Part shown: positions 35,202-43,505 of the stretch, in pieces
How positions within the stretch are numbered: position 1 is the first letter of the stretch
Layout: every line of letters starts with the position of its first letter
Assembly (NCBI RefSeq): GCF_003732225.1
Contig: NZ_MOBJ01000034.1
Location: 372,001 to 436,000 of the forward strand
From: Pseudomonas brassicacearum
GTDB lineage: Bacteria; Pseudomonadota; Gammaproteobacteria; Pseudomonadales; Pseudomonadaceae
Direction: 5' to 3'
DNA: 64,000 nucleotides
The notes under the pieces: model-generated
Told to the model about the DNA's origin: nothing
The model's database searches: none
Seen by the model: the letters and a program-made list of their open reading frames with translations, nothing else
Position numbers and translations under genes: made by a program

Positions 35202-35273
35202 GTAGGAGCTGCCGCAGGCTGCGATCTGTTGACTTTCAAACATCAAAAGATCGCAGCCTTCGGCAGCTCCTAC
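35202..35273. repeat. 72-nt near-palindrome, REP family B (copy 2)
   Basis: Same length and outer arms as copy 1 (GTAGGAGCTGCCGCAGGC ... CTCCTAC) with a few differences in the centre. The two copies bracket fic and its promoter. Confidence 0.85.
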
Positions 35274-35278
35274 GGCAG

Positions 35279-35344
35279 TTCCAATTCCAGTTCCAATTCC
35301 AATTCCAATTCCAATTCCAATTCCAATTCCAATTCCAGTTCCGG
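35279..35344. repeat. Hexanucleotide tandem repeat (TTCCAA)n
   Basis: Ten consecutive 6-bp units, eight TTCCAA and two TTCCAG, followed by a degenerate TTCCGG. It lies between the mexK 3' end and repeat B2. Three spaced GGGTCA motifs follow at about 16-bp intervals up to the mexK stop (35343-35381). Simple repeats of this type are prone to length change. Confidence 0.9.
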
Positions 35345-35378
35345 GTCAGGACAGTTCCGGGGTCAATTCAGTTTGGGG

Positions 35379-38300
35379 TCAGACCGGTTCCTTTTTGACC
35401 CGGAACCATGCCGCATACAGCGCCGGCAGGAACAGCAAGGTCAGCGCCGTCGCGACGATCAGTCCGCCCATGATCGCCACCGCCATTGGCCCGAAGAACA
35501 CGCTGCGTGACAACGGAATCATCGCCAGCACGGCGGCCAGTGCGGTCAGCACGATAGGCCGGAAGCGCCGCACCGTGGCTTCGATGATCGCTTGCCAGGG
35601 TTTCAGCCCGGCACTGATGTCCTGTTCGATCTGGTCCACCAGGATCACCGAGTTACGCATGATCATCCCCGACAGCGCGATGGTCCCGAGCATAGCCACG
35701 AAACCGAACGGCTGACGGAACACCATCAGGAACAAGGTGACGCCGATCAGCCCCAACGGCGCGGTCAGAAACACCATCGCAATGCGTGAGAAACTGCGCA
35801 GTTGCAGCATCAGCAAGGTCAGTACGACGACAATGAACAACGGCACGCCGGCATTCACCGAGTCCTGGCCACGGGTCGAGTCTTCCACCGTGCCGCCGAC
35901 GTCCAGCAAGTAGCCGTCAGGCAGTTCGGCGCGAATCGGCGCAAGCGTCGGAAGGATCTGCTGGACCAGGGTCGCCGGTTGCTCCTTGCCATAGATATCG
36001 GCGCGAATCGTCACGTTCGGCAAGCGGTTGCGGTGCCAGATAATGCCTTCTTCGAAGCCATACTCCAGGGTCGCCACCTGCGACAGTGCGACGCTTTTGC
36101 CGTTGTCGGTCGGCACCGCCAGGCTCGACAGCAGCGACAGTTCGGTGCGTTCGTGCAAGGTGCCGCGCAAGAGGATCTCGATCAACTCGTTGTCTTCGCG
36201 GTACTGGCTGACGCTGGAACCGGTCAGCGAGCTTTGCAAAAACCTCGACAGGTTTGCCGTGCTCACGCCCAAGGCGCGCGCTCGGTCCTGATCGACGTTC
36301 AAGTAGACAACCTTGCTCGGCTCCTCCCAGTCCAGATGCACGTTGGCCACATGCGGGTTCTCGCGCACTTTGGCCGCGACTTTACGTGCCAGGGCGCGGA
36401 CCTCTTCAATGTGTTCACCGGTCACCCGGAACTGCACCGGATAACCCACTGGCGGACCGTTTTCCAGACGCGTGACCCGCGAACGCAGCGCCGGGAATTG
36501 TTCGTTGAGGGTTTCGATCAGCCAGGTGCGCAGGCTTTCACGCTCCTCGATAGTTTTCGCCAGGACCACAAATTGCGCGAAGCTCGCCGCCGGCAATTGC
36601 TGATCCAGCGGCAGGTAGAAACGCGGCGAACCGGTGCCGACGTAGGCGACATAGTTGTCGATGCCGGCGTGTTCCTTGAGCATCGCTTCCAGCCGCTTGA
36701 CCTCCTCGGTGGTGTTGCTCAACGAGGCGCCTTCGGCCAGTTTCAGATCAACCATCAGCTCCAGGCGCCCAGAGGCGGGGAAGAACTGCTGCGGCACGAA
36801 ACGGAACAGCACCACCGAGGCCACGAACAGCACGATGGTCAGCGCAATGACGGTTTTACGCCGACGCACGCACCACTCCACCAGACGCCGCACGCGCTGG
36901 TAGAACGGCGTGCCATAAGGGTCCGGCTGGCCCGCACCGTGTTTGGCGGCGTGAATTTTTGCCAGATCCGGCAGCAGCTTTTCACCCAGATAAGGCACAA
37001 ACACCACGGCAGCGACCCACGAGGCCAGCAATGCAATGGTCACGACCTGGAAGATCGAACGGGTGTATTCGCCGGTACCGGATTGCGCGGTGGCAATCGG
37101 CAGGAAGCCGGCCGCGGTGATCAACGTACCGGTGAGCATCGGGAACGCGGTGCTGGTCCAGGCAAAGCTGGCAGCCTTGAGCCGGTCATAGCCCTGCTCC
37201 ATTTTGATCGCCATCATTTCCACGGCGATGATCGCGTCGTCCACCAGCAGCCCCAAGGCCAGCACCAGTGCACCGAGAGAGATTTTATGCAGGCCGATTC
37301 CGAGGTAATACATGCAGGCAAACGTCATCGCCAGCACCAGCGGAATCGCCAACGCGACCACCATGCCGGTGCGCACGCCGAGGGAGAAGAAGCTCACCAG
37401 CAAGACAATCGCCAGCGCTTCTACCAGCACCCGGACGAACTCGCCGACGCTGCTTTTCACCGCCGCGGGCTGGTCGGAGACCTTGCGCAATTGCATGCCG
37501 GCCGGCAGGTTGTTCTGGATACGCTCGAACTCCTGTTCCAGCGCCTTACCCAGCACCAGAATGTCACCGCCGTCCTTCATGGCCACGGCAAGACCGATCG
37601 CGTCCTGGCCCATGAAGCGCATACGCGGTGCCGGTGGATCGTTGAAACCTCGGTGCACGTCAGCCACATCGGCGATACGGAAGGTCCGGTCGCCGACGCG
37701 GATCGGAAAGTTCCTGATCTCGTCTACGGTCTGAAAATTGCCCGTCACCCGTAGCTGCAAACGCTCGCTGGTGGTTTCAAAGAACCCGGCGTTGGACATC
37801 GCGTTCTGTTCTTCCAGCGCTTGCTGCACCACGGCCAACGGCAGGCCCAGGGTGGCGAGTTTGACGTTGGACAGCTCGATCCAGATCTTCTCGTCCTGCA
37901 GCCCGAGCAAGTCGACCTTGCCCACATCCTTGACCCGTTGCAGCTGGATCTGGACGCGGTCGGCGTAGTCCTTGAGTACCGCGTAGTCGAAACCTTCGCC
38001 GGTCAGCGCGTAGATGTTGCCGAAGGTAGTGCCGAATTCATCGTTGAAGAACGGTCCCTGGATACCCGGCGGCAAGGTCTGGCGGATGTCGCTGATCTTC
38101 TTGCGCACCTGATACCAGAGCTCGGGAATTTGCGCCGAATGCATCGAGTCCCGGGCCATGAAGGTCACCTGGGATTCGCCGGGACGGGAGAACGAGGTGA
38201 TCCGCTCGTACTCGCCGGTTTCCATCAGCTTCTTTTCGATGCGCTCGGTGACTTGCCGCGAGACCTCCTGGGCCGTCGCGCCCGGCCAATTGGTCTTGAT

Positions 38301-38444
38301 CACCATAGCCTTGAAGGTGAATGGCGGGTCTTCGCTCTGACCCAGTTTGGTGTAGGACAACGTGCCGACGACGGCCAGCAATATCATCAGGAACAGTACG
38401 ATCTGGCGGTTATGCAACGCCCATTCGGAAAGGTTGAAACGCAT
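35379..38444 (-). CDS. mexK: RND efflux transporter, MexK ortholog
   Basis: Proton-driven inner-membrane pump of the HAE1-like RND group, 1021 aa, with about 12 membrane helices. The periplasmic domains are about 35-330 and 555-860, and the conserved membrane Asp pair lies in GLLVDDAIIAVEMM. In P. aeruginosa, MexJK with OprM exports triclosan and erythromycin. It is 6 bp downstream of mexJ, with a divergent TetR gene, and between plsB and rsmJ as in PAO1, which supports the ortholog name. No outer membrane channel gene is present here. Substrates in this strain are unknown. Confidence 0.87.
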   Translation of the reverse strand: MRFNLSEWALHNRQIVLFLMILLAVVGTLSYTKLGQSEDPPFTFKAMVIKTNWPGATAQEVSRQVTERIEKKLMETGEYERITSFSRPGESQVTFMARDSMHSAQIPELWYQVRKKISDIRQTLPPGIQGPFFNDEFGTTFGNIYALTGEGFDYAVLKDYADRVQIQLQRVKDVGKVDLLGLQDEKIWIELSNVKLATLGLPLAVVQQALEEQNAMSNAGFFETTSERLQLRVTGNFQTVDEIRNFPIRVGDRTFRIADVADVHRGFNDPPAPRMRFMGQDAIGLAVAMKDGGDILVLGKALEQEFERIQNNLPAGMQLRKVSDQPAAVKSSVGEFVRVLVEALAIVLLVSFFSLGVRTGMVVALAIPLVLAMTFACMYYLGIGLHKISLGALVLALGLLVDDAIIAVEMMAIKMEQGYDRLKAASFAWTSTAFPMLTGTLITAAGFLPIATAQSGTGEYTRSIFQVVTIALLASWVAAVVFVPYLGEKLLPDLAKIHAAKHGAGQPDPYGTPFYQRVRRLVEWCVRRRKTVIALTIVLFVASVVLFRFVPQQFFPASGRLELMVDLKLAEGASLSNTTEEVKRLEAMLKEHAGIDNYVAYVGTGSPRFYLPLDQQLPAASFAQFVVLAKTIEERESLRTWLIETLNEQFPALRSRVTRLENGPPVGYPVQFRVTGEHIEEVRALARKVAAKVRENPHVANVHLDWEEPSKVVYLNVDQDRARALGVSTANLSRFLQSSLTGSSVSQYREDNELIEILLRGTLHERTELSLLSSLAVPTDNGKSVALSQVATLEYGFEEGIIWHRNRLPNVTIRADIYGKEQPATLVQQILPTLAPIRAELPDGYLLDVGGTVEDSTRGQDSVNAGVPLFIVVVLTLLMLQLRSFSRIAMVFLTAPLGLIGVTLFLMVFRQPFGFVAMLGTIALSGMIMRNSVILVDQIEQDISAGLKPWQAIIEATVRRFRPIVLTALAAVLAMIPLSRSVFFGPMAVAIMGGLIVATALTLLFLPALYAAWFRVKKEPV

Positions 38445-38450
38445 CGGGGA

Positions 38451-39551
38451 CTACTCCTTGACCGCCAGATTGACCACGCGGTTGGAGCGATCCACCGGCC
38501 GCACTTGCTGGCCTTCATGGAGCACGTGAACACCGGCTGCCACCACCCAGTCGCTGGGACTCAGGCCTTCCAGCACCGGCACGGTTTTCTCACCGAAGGC
38601 GCCTACGCGAACCGGAGCTTTTTTCAGGGTGTTGTTGGCACCCACGATCCAGACGTATGTCGCGCCGTTTTCTGCGGTGAGCGCCGAGAGTGGCACCGAC
38701 AGCGGCACCACGTCAGCGATTTGAATGAACACCCGGGCGCTCTGGCCAAGCTCGGCCGGGACCTTGCCAGTGGTAAAGGTGATGCGAGCGGCAAAGGTCC
38801 GCGATTTGGGATCGGCGGCCGGCGACAGCTCACGAATGCTTCCGGTGAACCGCTGACCTTGCTGGGTCCAGAGTTCAACCGTGACCGGTTGGCCAACCTT
38901 GAAACGGCCGAAGCTTTGCTCCGGCAGGCTGATCAGCACTTCACGCTCGCCGTCGGTGGCCAGGGTGAAGACAGTTTGCCCGGCGGCCACCACTTGCCCG
39001 ACTTCCACGGCGCGCTTGGCCACGACGCCGTCTCGCGGAGCTCGCAACACCGCGTAGCTGGCCTGGTTGCTGGCAACGTCGAATTCAGCCTTGATCTGCT
39101 TGAGCCGAGCTTCGCCGGAGCGGTAGAGGTTTTCAGAATTGTCGTACTGCGAACGGCTGACCATCTGACGTTCCATCAGGGTCTTGTAGCGATCACGCTC
39201 GGCACGCACCAGGTTCAGGTTGGCCTCGGCGGCGGCAACCTGGGCGCGAGTCGCTTCCAGTTGCAGGCGTACGTCCTGGGGATCGAGTTCTGCCAGTGGC
39301 TGATTGGCCTTGACCCGTTCACCTTCCTCGACCAGTCGTCGGCTGACTTTGCCGCCGATACGGAAGGCCAGGTCTGGCTCGTAACGCGCGCGAACTTCGC
39401 CGGGATAACTGTCCATCGCCTGCGCCGAAGGCTCTGGCTGAACCACCATGGCCGGCCGCACGGTAACTTGCGCCGGCTCTTCGTGACCGCATGCAGACAA
39501 CAAAAACGCCAGACTGACCGGCAAGGCGAGGGGCAAGGCATAGCGGAACAT
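38451..39551 (-). CDS. mexJ: RND periplasmic adaptor, MexJ ortholog
   Basis: Membrane fusion protein of 366 aa linking the RND pump to an outer membrane channel. It has an N-terminal lipoprotein-type signal (SLAFLLSACGHEE, lipidated Cys about 21). Lipoyl-domain halves (VKANQPLAELDPQDVRL; LRAPRDGVVAKRAVEVG) flank an alpha-hairpin at about 90-160. It is followed at 6 bp by mexK. The start lies about 35 bp from a palindromic operator. Confidence 0.88.
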   Translation of the reverse strand: MFRYALPLALPVSLAFLLSACGHEEPAQVTVRPAMVVQPEPSAQAMDSYPGEVRARYEPDLAFRIGGKVSRRLVEEGERVKANQPLAELDPQDVRLQLEATRAQVAAAEANLNLVRAERDRYKTLMERQMVSRSQYDNSENLYRSGEARLKQIKAEFDVASNQASYAVLRAPRDGVVAKRAVEVGQVVAAGQTVFTLATDGEREVLISLPEQSFGRFKVGQPVTVELWTQQGQRFTGSIRELSPAADPKSRTFAARITFTTGKVPAELGQSARVFIQIADVVPLSVPLSALTAENGATYVWIVGANNTLKKAPVRVGAFGEKTVPVLEGLSPSDWVVAAGVHVLHEGQQVRPVDRSNRVVNLAVKE

Positions 39552-39644
39552 GGTGAACGACCTTTAGCTAATGGTGCCTGGAATAATTATACTGACCAGT
39601 ATGTTATTAATAGCAAACTCACCAGTCCAGTATTAAAGCGAAGA
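39552..39644. promoter_or_regulatory. Divergent mexJ/mexL promoter-operator
   Basis: A 14-bp palindrome ATACTG-AC-CAGTAT at 39589-39602 overlaps a TATAAT box on the minus strand (about 39585-39590) that would serve mexJ. A second CCAGTAT half-like site lies at 39627-39633 nearer mexL. This fits a TetR repressor controlling both directions, as MexL does in P. aeruginosa. The exact start sites are not known. Confidence 0.6.
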
Positions 39645-40289
39645 ATGTCCAACAATCTTTCTGCACCCAACGGCCCCGGCCGCCCGAAGGATCTCGCCAA
39701 GCGCGGGGCGATTCTTGAGGCGGCAAAACGTCTTTTTCTGAGCAATGGTTACGCGAGCACCAGCATGGATGCGGTGGCGGCTGAAGCCGGTGTGTCGAAG
39801 CTGACCGTTTACAGTCACTTCAACGACAAGGAGACGCTGTTCTCCGCCGCCGTGGTGGCCAAATGCGAAGCGCAATTGCCCACGCTGCTCTTCGAACTGC
39901 CCGACGGCATGCCGGTCGAGAACGTGCTGCTGAACATCGCCCGGGGCTTTCATCTGCTGATCAACAGCGATGAATCGGTGAACCTGCATCGCCTGATCAT
40001 GACGCTGGGGAGTCAGGACCCGAAACTCTCGCAAATCTTCTTCGAAGCAGGTCCCCAGCGGATGTTGCAGGGCATGGAACGCTTGCTGACGAAGATCGAC
40101 CAGATCGGCGCCTTGAGCATCGACAAGCCGCTCAACGCCGCCGAGCACTTCTTCTGCCTGCTCAAAGGCGCGGCGAACTTTCGCTTGCTCTACGGCTGCG
40201 GCGAACCCTTGACCGGGGATGCGGCCGAGTCTCATGTGCAGGAAGTGGTGGGGTTGTTTATGCGGGCGTATCGACCGGATTCGGCCTGA
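39645..40289 (+). CDS. mexL: TetR-family repressor, MexL ortholog
   Basis: Regulator of 214 aa with an N-terminal TetR helix-turn-helix (GRPKDLAKRGAILEAAKRLF; SMDAVAAEAGVSKLTVYSHF) and a C-terminal ligand domain. The ATG at 39645 follows AAGCGAAG; the much longer open frame upstream is antisense to mexJK. Divergent location from mexJK and similar length to MexL of P. aeruginosa support the name. It likely represses mexJK and itself. Confidence 0.85.
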   Translation: MSNNLSAPNGPGRPKDLAKRGAILEAAKRLFLSNGYASTSMDAVAAEAGVSKLTVYSHFNDKETLFSAAVVAKCEAQLPTLLFELPDGMPVENVLLNIARGFHLLINSDESVNLHRLIMTLGSQDPKLSQIFFEAGPQRMLQGMERLLTKIDQIGALSIDKPLNAAEHFFCLLKGAANFRLLYGCGEPLTGDAAESHVQEVVGLFMRAYRPDSA

Positions 40290-40316
40290 TAGGTTTTTAG
40301 CGCCTGGGCTGACGCT

Positions 40317-40408
40317 ATCGCGAGCAAGCTCGCTCCCACAATGGATCGGTGCTGACCACAAATCCTGTGATCAACCGATAACCCTGTGGGAGCGAGCTTG
40401 CTCGCGAT
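40317..40408. repeat. REPIN-like pair, family A (copy 7, arms reversed)
   Basis: Two REP cores with the GTGGGAG ends facing inward lie between the convergent mexL and rsmJ genes, the same geometry as copies 3 and 8. Confidence 0.9.
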
Positions 40409-40423
40409 GCGGACGACGCGGTC

Positions 40424-41206
40424 CTAAGGCTTGAGCGCTTTCTTGGGGTAGATGTCGTAGCGGCTGGATTTGCCATCCAGCGCATGGCTCGGCTTCGGCC
40501 CTTCGATGCACGGTGCCTTGCGCGGACGTTTGACCACCACCCGGTGGCTGGCCAGGGCGAGTGCGGCTTGAAGCAGTGCCGGCGCGTCCGGGTCATCGCC
40601 TACCAACGGGCGAAACAGGCGCATTTCCTTCTTCACCAACGCGGTTTTTTCACGATGCGGGAACATCGGGTCGAGGTAGATCACCTGCGGCGGCTCACCT
40701 TCCCAGTTGCGCATCAACTCGATCGAGTTGCCTTTGAGCAACGTCATCCGCGCCACAATCGGCGCCACCTCAAAATCTTCCGCCGCGCGGGCCAGGCCAT
40801 CCTCCAGCAGCGCGCCAATCAACGGCTGACGCTCGATCAGGCTCATTTCGCAGCCCAGGCTTGCCAGCACGAAACCATCCTTGCCCAGCCCCGCCGTGGC
40901 ATCCAGCACCTTCGGCCGCACGCCTTGAGCGACACCGACAGCCTTGGCGATCATCTGACCGCTGCCGCCGCCATATAACCGGCGATGAGCCGCGCCGCCC
41001 TCGACGAAGTCGACCCGCACCGGTCCCGGCGCGTCCGGCCCGAGCTGTTGCAACTGTAAACCGTGTTCACCCACTTGCAGTGCAAACTCGGCATTCTCCA
41101 GCAGCAACGGCAAGTTCAATCGCTCGGCCCAGTGCTCGGCGCGTGCCTGAAACGCCTCGGCCAGGGCCTGGACTTTGATGCGGCTGGCCGCGGGTTGCTC
41201 ACTCAT
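40424..41206 (-). CDS. rsmJ: 16S rRNA (guanine1516-N2)-methyltransferase RsmJ
   Basis: SAM-dependent methyltransferase of 16S rRNA G1516. The 260-aa protein starts MSEQPAASRIKVQALAEAFQ. The SAM motif is LDATAGLGKDGFVLASLGC, and the catalytic-type motif is YLDPMFPHR (DPMF, in place of NPPY). The ATG at 41206 is preferred to one four codons upstream. Place after mexL matches PAO1. Confidence 0.92.
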   Translation of the reverse strand: MSEQPAASRIKVQALAEAFQARAEHWAERLNLPLLLENAEFALQVGEHGLQLQQLGPDAPGPVRVDFVEGGAAHRRLYGGGSGQMIAKAVGVAQGVRPKVLDATAGLGKDGFVLASLGCEMSLIERQPLIGALLEDGLARAAEDFEVAPIVARMTLLKGNSIELMRNWEGEPPQVIYLDPMFPHREKTALVKKEMRLFRPLVGDDPDAPALLQAALALASHRVVVKRPRKAPCIEGPKPSHALDGKSSRYDIYPKKALKP

Positions 41207-41299
41207 CAGAAAACACACTCAAAAAATTAATGATCGGCAAAAACGGCCGATAACGAAACTATCGAGCATTTTGCCAGAGCTGAGCGTCGACCGAGAGAA

Positions 41300-41920
41300 A
41301 TGTCAGACATTCAACGCACATCAGTAGGCTACATTTCGCCCCACGGCGATTATGGCCTGCGTAATTCCCAAGCACTGAGCGGCGTCAGTCACCTGTGGCA
41401 GGATTTTTTTGCCCAGGCGCTGGCCGATCATCTGGGCGATGCTGCACCCGCTCCTGACAGTTTCACCCCCGTCGCCGTCGATGGTCCGGTCGAACCGACC
41501 GTTGGCGCCGAGCTGCTTGCGCACATCGTCACGCAACGCACGTGCGACGTGAAGGACACCGAGGTCCGCCCGCCTGAGCCGCTGTTCCTGCCGATTGCCG
41601 AGTTCGAAATGGACCTGGCCGACAAACCGGCCCCGCCGTTCCCGCCGCAAGAAATGCTCGCGCAACAGAAGCAACAAGACTTCGAAAGCGCGTGGGTGCG
41701 TCCGATCGTCCTGGCTGCCGGTCAGCCACTGCCTGCGCCAGGCCCGGCACCGCAACCGCGTCCGCTGCACCTGCCGATTGCCGAGTTCGAACTCGATCTG
41801 CTGGACAAGCCGGCAACCCCCTACCCGCACGCAGAACTGGTCGAGCAACAGAAACAATTCGACTTCGATAACGGCTGGGCTCGCCCGATCGTTCTGCAAA
41901 ACCTGCGCATCGCTGCCTGA
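41300..41920 (+). CDS. Hypothetical protein with a duplicated 43-residue motif
   Basis: Soluble 206-aa protein of unknown function. The C-terminal half contains two copies of a unit, residues about 96-138 and 156-199, with consensus LPIAEFExDLxDKPAxPxP, then xxQQKQxDFxxxWxRPIVL. A Pro-rich linker joins them. The N-terminal part (SVGYISPHGDYGL) is different. No signal peptide or membrane segment is seen. It stands alone and is divergent from rsmJ (93 bp). Codon use is normal for the region. Confidence 0.75.
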   Translation: MSDIQRTSVGYISPHGDYGLRNSQALSGVSHLWQDFFAQALADHLGDAAPAPDSFTPVAVDGPVEPTVGAELLAHIVTQRTCDVKDTEVRPPEPLFLPIAEFEMDLADKPAPPFPPQEMLAQQKQQDFESAWVRPIVLAAGQPLPAPGPAPQPRPLHLPIAEFELDLLDKPATPYPHAELVEQQKQFDFDNGWARPIVLQNLRIAA

Positions 41921-41935
41921 TCCTGAGTCTTAGCC

Positions 41936-42634
41936 CTAGCGACAAACCCACCACGGCCCGACATCCAGATGAAAATGGTTGCGATGAGCGGCGTTGTAGT
42001 CCGGGCTCAACACCACGCTGAACATCTCACACGCGCCATCGCGAACCTTGCGTAGAAAACGCGCATCGTCATTGTCCTTTGGCCAGTCCCGCAGCACGCT
42101 GATGCTGCGCCCGTCCGCCAGGCGAAAGCCGGCGATATCCAAGGCATCGGCCGTCGCGTGCTGACTGCGCGAACCGTTTTCTCGGTTGTACATGTTGCGG
42201 CAGGCAAAACTGCCGAGGTGATCGACTCGCGCCACCGCCTGTCCATAAGTGGCCTGCGCCGCCGGTTGCAGGGCGTGCCGTTCGAACAGCACAAAGGCCA
42301 CCGCCAACGGGCAACTGGCGAGGAAGCTGCTGCTCAGCGCCACCTCGCCGCCTTGCACGCGCAAGGTGTTGTTGAGCGGGCAATCAACGTCCGGGTTGCT
42401 GTCGGCCTGGCGGCTGAACTTCAACCCGGCACCGCTGAGCACCTGATCACAGAGTTGCGGGTTATCGCGCAGTCTCATCAATTTGAAGCGTGTCAGCAGG
42501 TTCGGCGCGGCCCGGACATCCAGCGCTGCCCAAGGGTTCCAGGCTGCTGGCAACGGCAGCCAGCCGCGCCAGACAGCCAACAGCAACCCGCCCAGCACCA
42601 GCACTACCGCCAACAACACTTTCAGAAACCGCAC
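41936..42634 (-). CDS. Extensin-like family protein
   Basis: Membrane-anchored protein of 232 aa with one N-terminal helix (about 4-25) and a C-terminal extensin-like domain that resembles zinc peptidases of the M15/D-Ala type. The conserved end is RNHFHLDVGPWWVC, and SQHATADALDIAGF upstream carries His and Asp ligands. The GTG at 42634 is chosen because CGGGGAG precedes it and the hydrophobic anchor then starts at the N-terminus; the longer frame overlaps the next gene. Likely acts on the cell wall, but activity is unproven. Confidence 0.78.
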   Translation of the reverse strand: MRFLKVLLAVVLVLGGLLLAVWRGWLPLPAAWNPWAALDVRAAPNLLTRFKLMRLRDNPQLCDQVLSGAGLKFSRQADSNPDVDCPLNNTLRVQGGEVALSSSFLASCPLAVAFVLFERHALQPAAQATYGQAVARVDHLGSFACRNMYNRENGSRSQHATADALDIAGFRLADGRSISVLRDWPKDNDDARFLRKVRDGACEMFSVVLSPDYNAAHRNHFHLDVGPWWVCR

Positions 42635-42650
42635 GACAACTCCCCGTGAA

Positions 42651-43472
42651 TCAGCCTTTGAACAGTTGATTGATCTGCCCGAACGGCAGCGCGCGGTCGG
42701 CGAAGTCGAAGGTTCCCTGACCCTGAATTTCCTGCGCGGCCTGATAAAACGCTCCGTAGGCGGCACGGGCCATGGCCGAGCCGACGCTGATCCGTTTGAC
42801 GCCCATTTCACTGAGCTGCGCCACGCTCAGCTTGAGACCGCCGGACATCAACACATTGACCGGTTTCGGCGCCACCGCACGGACCACCGCCAGCACCTCT
42901 TCAGCGCTGCGCAGCCCCGGTGCATAAAGCACATCGGCACCCGCCTCGGCAAAGGCTTGCAAGCGGCGAATGGTGTCGGCCAGATCCGGATTGCCATGCA
43001 AGTAATTCTCGGCACGCGCGGTCAGGGTGAACGGGAACGGCAAACTGCGCGCTACCGCAACGGCTGCTTCGATGCGGGCGACAGCGTGTTCAAAGCAATA
43101 GATCGGGCCGTCTTCACGGCCGGTGGCGTCTTCGATAGAGCCACCTACCGCGCCAGCAGTGGCGGCGCGCAGCAGGCTCTCGGCGGACTCCTGCGGGCTG
43201 TCGGCGAAACCGTTTTCCAGGTCAACCGCCACCGGCAAATCGGTCGCGGCGACAATCGCCCGAACGTTGACCAGTGTCTCTTCGAGTTTCACCGCGCCAT
43301 CCGGACGGCCCAGCGAAAAAGCATAACCGGCACTGGTGGTCGCCAGCGCCTGGTAACCCAGACTGGCGAGCATTTTTGCCGAACCTGCGTCCCACGGATT
43401 GGGAATCACAAAAGCCCCGGCACCTTCGTGTAAGGCCTTGAAGGCCTGAGCTTTAAGGGTTTGCGCATCCAT
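42651..43472 (-). CDS. Isocitrate lyase/PEP mutase family protein
   Basis: TIM-barrel enzyme of 273 aa related to PEP phosphonomutase, methylisocitrate lyase and oxaloacetate decarboxylase-type enzymes. It has the conserved NPWDAGSAKMLASLG near the N-terminus, PVAVDLENGF (metal region) and GGSIEDATGR. The KKCGH/KRCGH catalytic loop of lyases is not evident, so substrate cannot be assigned. It lies upstream of the extensin-like gene (16-bp gap) on the same strand. Confidence 0.85.
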   Translation of the reverse strand: MDAQTLKAQAFKALHEGAGAFVIPNPWDAGSAKMLASLGYQALATTSAGYAFSLGRPDGAVKLEETLVNVRAIVAATDLPVAVDLENGFADSPQESAESLLRAATAGAVGGSIEDATGREDGPIYCFEHAVARIEAAVAVARSLPFPFTLTARAENYLHGNPDLADTIRRLQAFAEAGADVLYAPGLRSAEEVLAVVRAVAPKPVNVLMSGGLKLSVAQLSEMGVKRISVGSAMARAAYGAFYQAAQEIQGQGTFDFADRALPFGQINQLFKG

Positions 43473-43505
43473 TGGCTCACTCCTGTAGAAGGGAAAAACC
43501 CGTCG

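Noticed and set aside
35117..35239. 41-codon N-terminal extension of Fic
   Set aside because: It would be encoded by the operator-like repeats and part of the family B repeat; the ATG at 35116 gives a normal Fic N-terminus.
35202..35344. Possible CRISPR-like array
   Set aside because: The repeats are a single long palindrome and a contiguous 6-bp microsatellite with no unique spacers and no cas genes.
37821..39644. Long plus-strand frame running into mexL
   Set aside because: It is antisense to mexJ and mexK; only the part from the ATG at 39645 has TetR sequence and a ribosome binding site.
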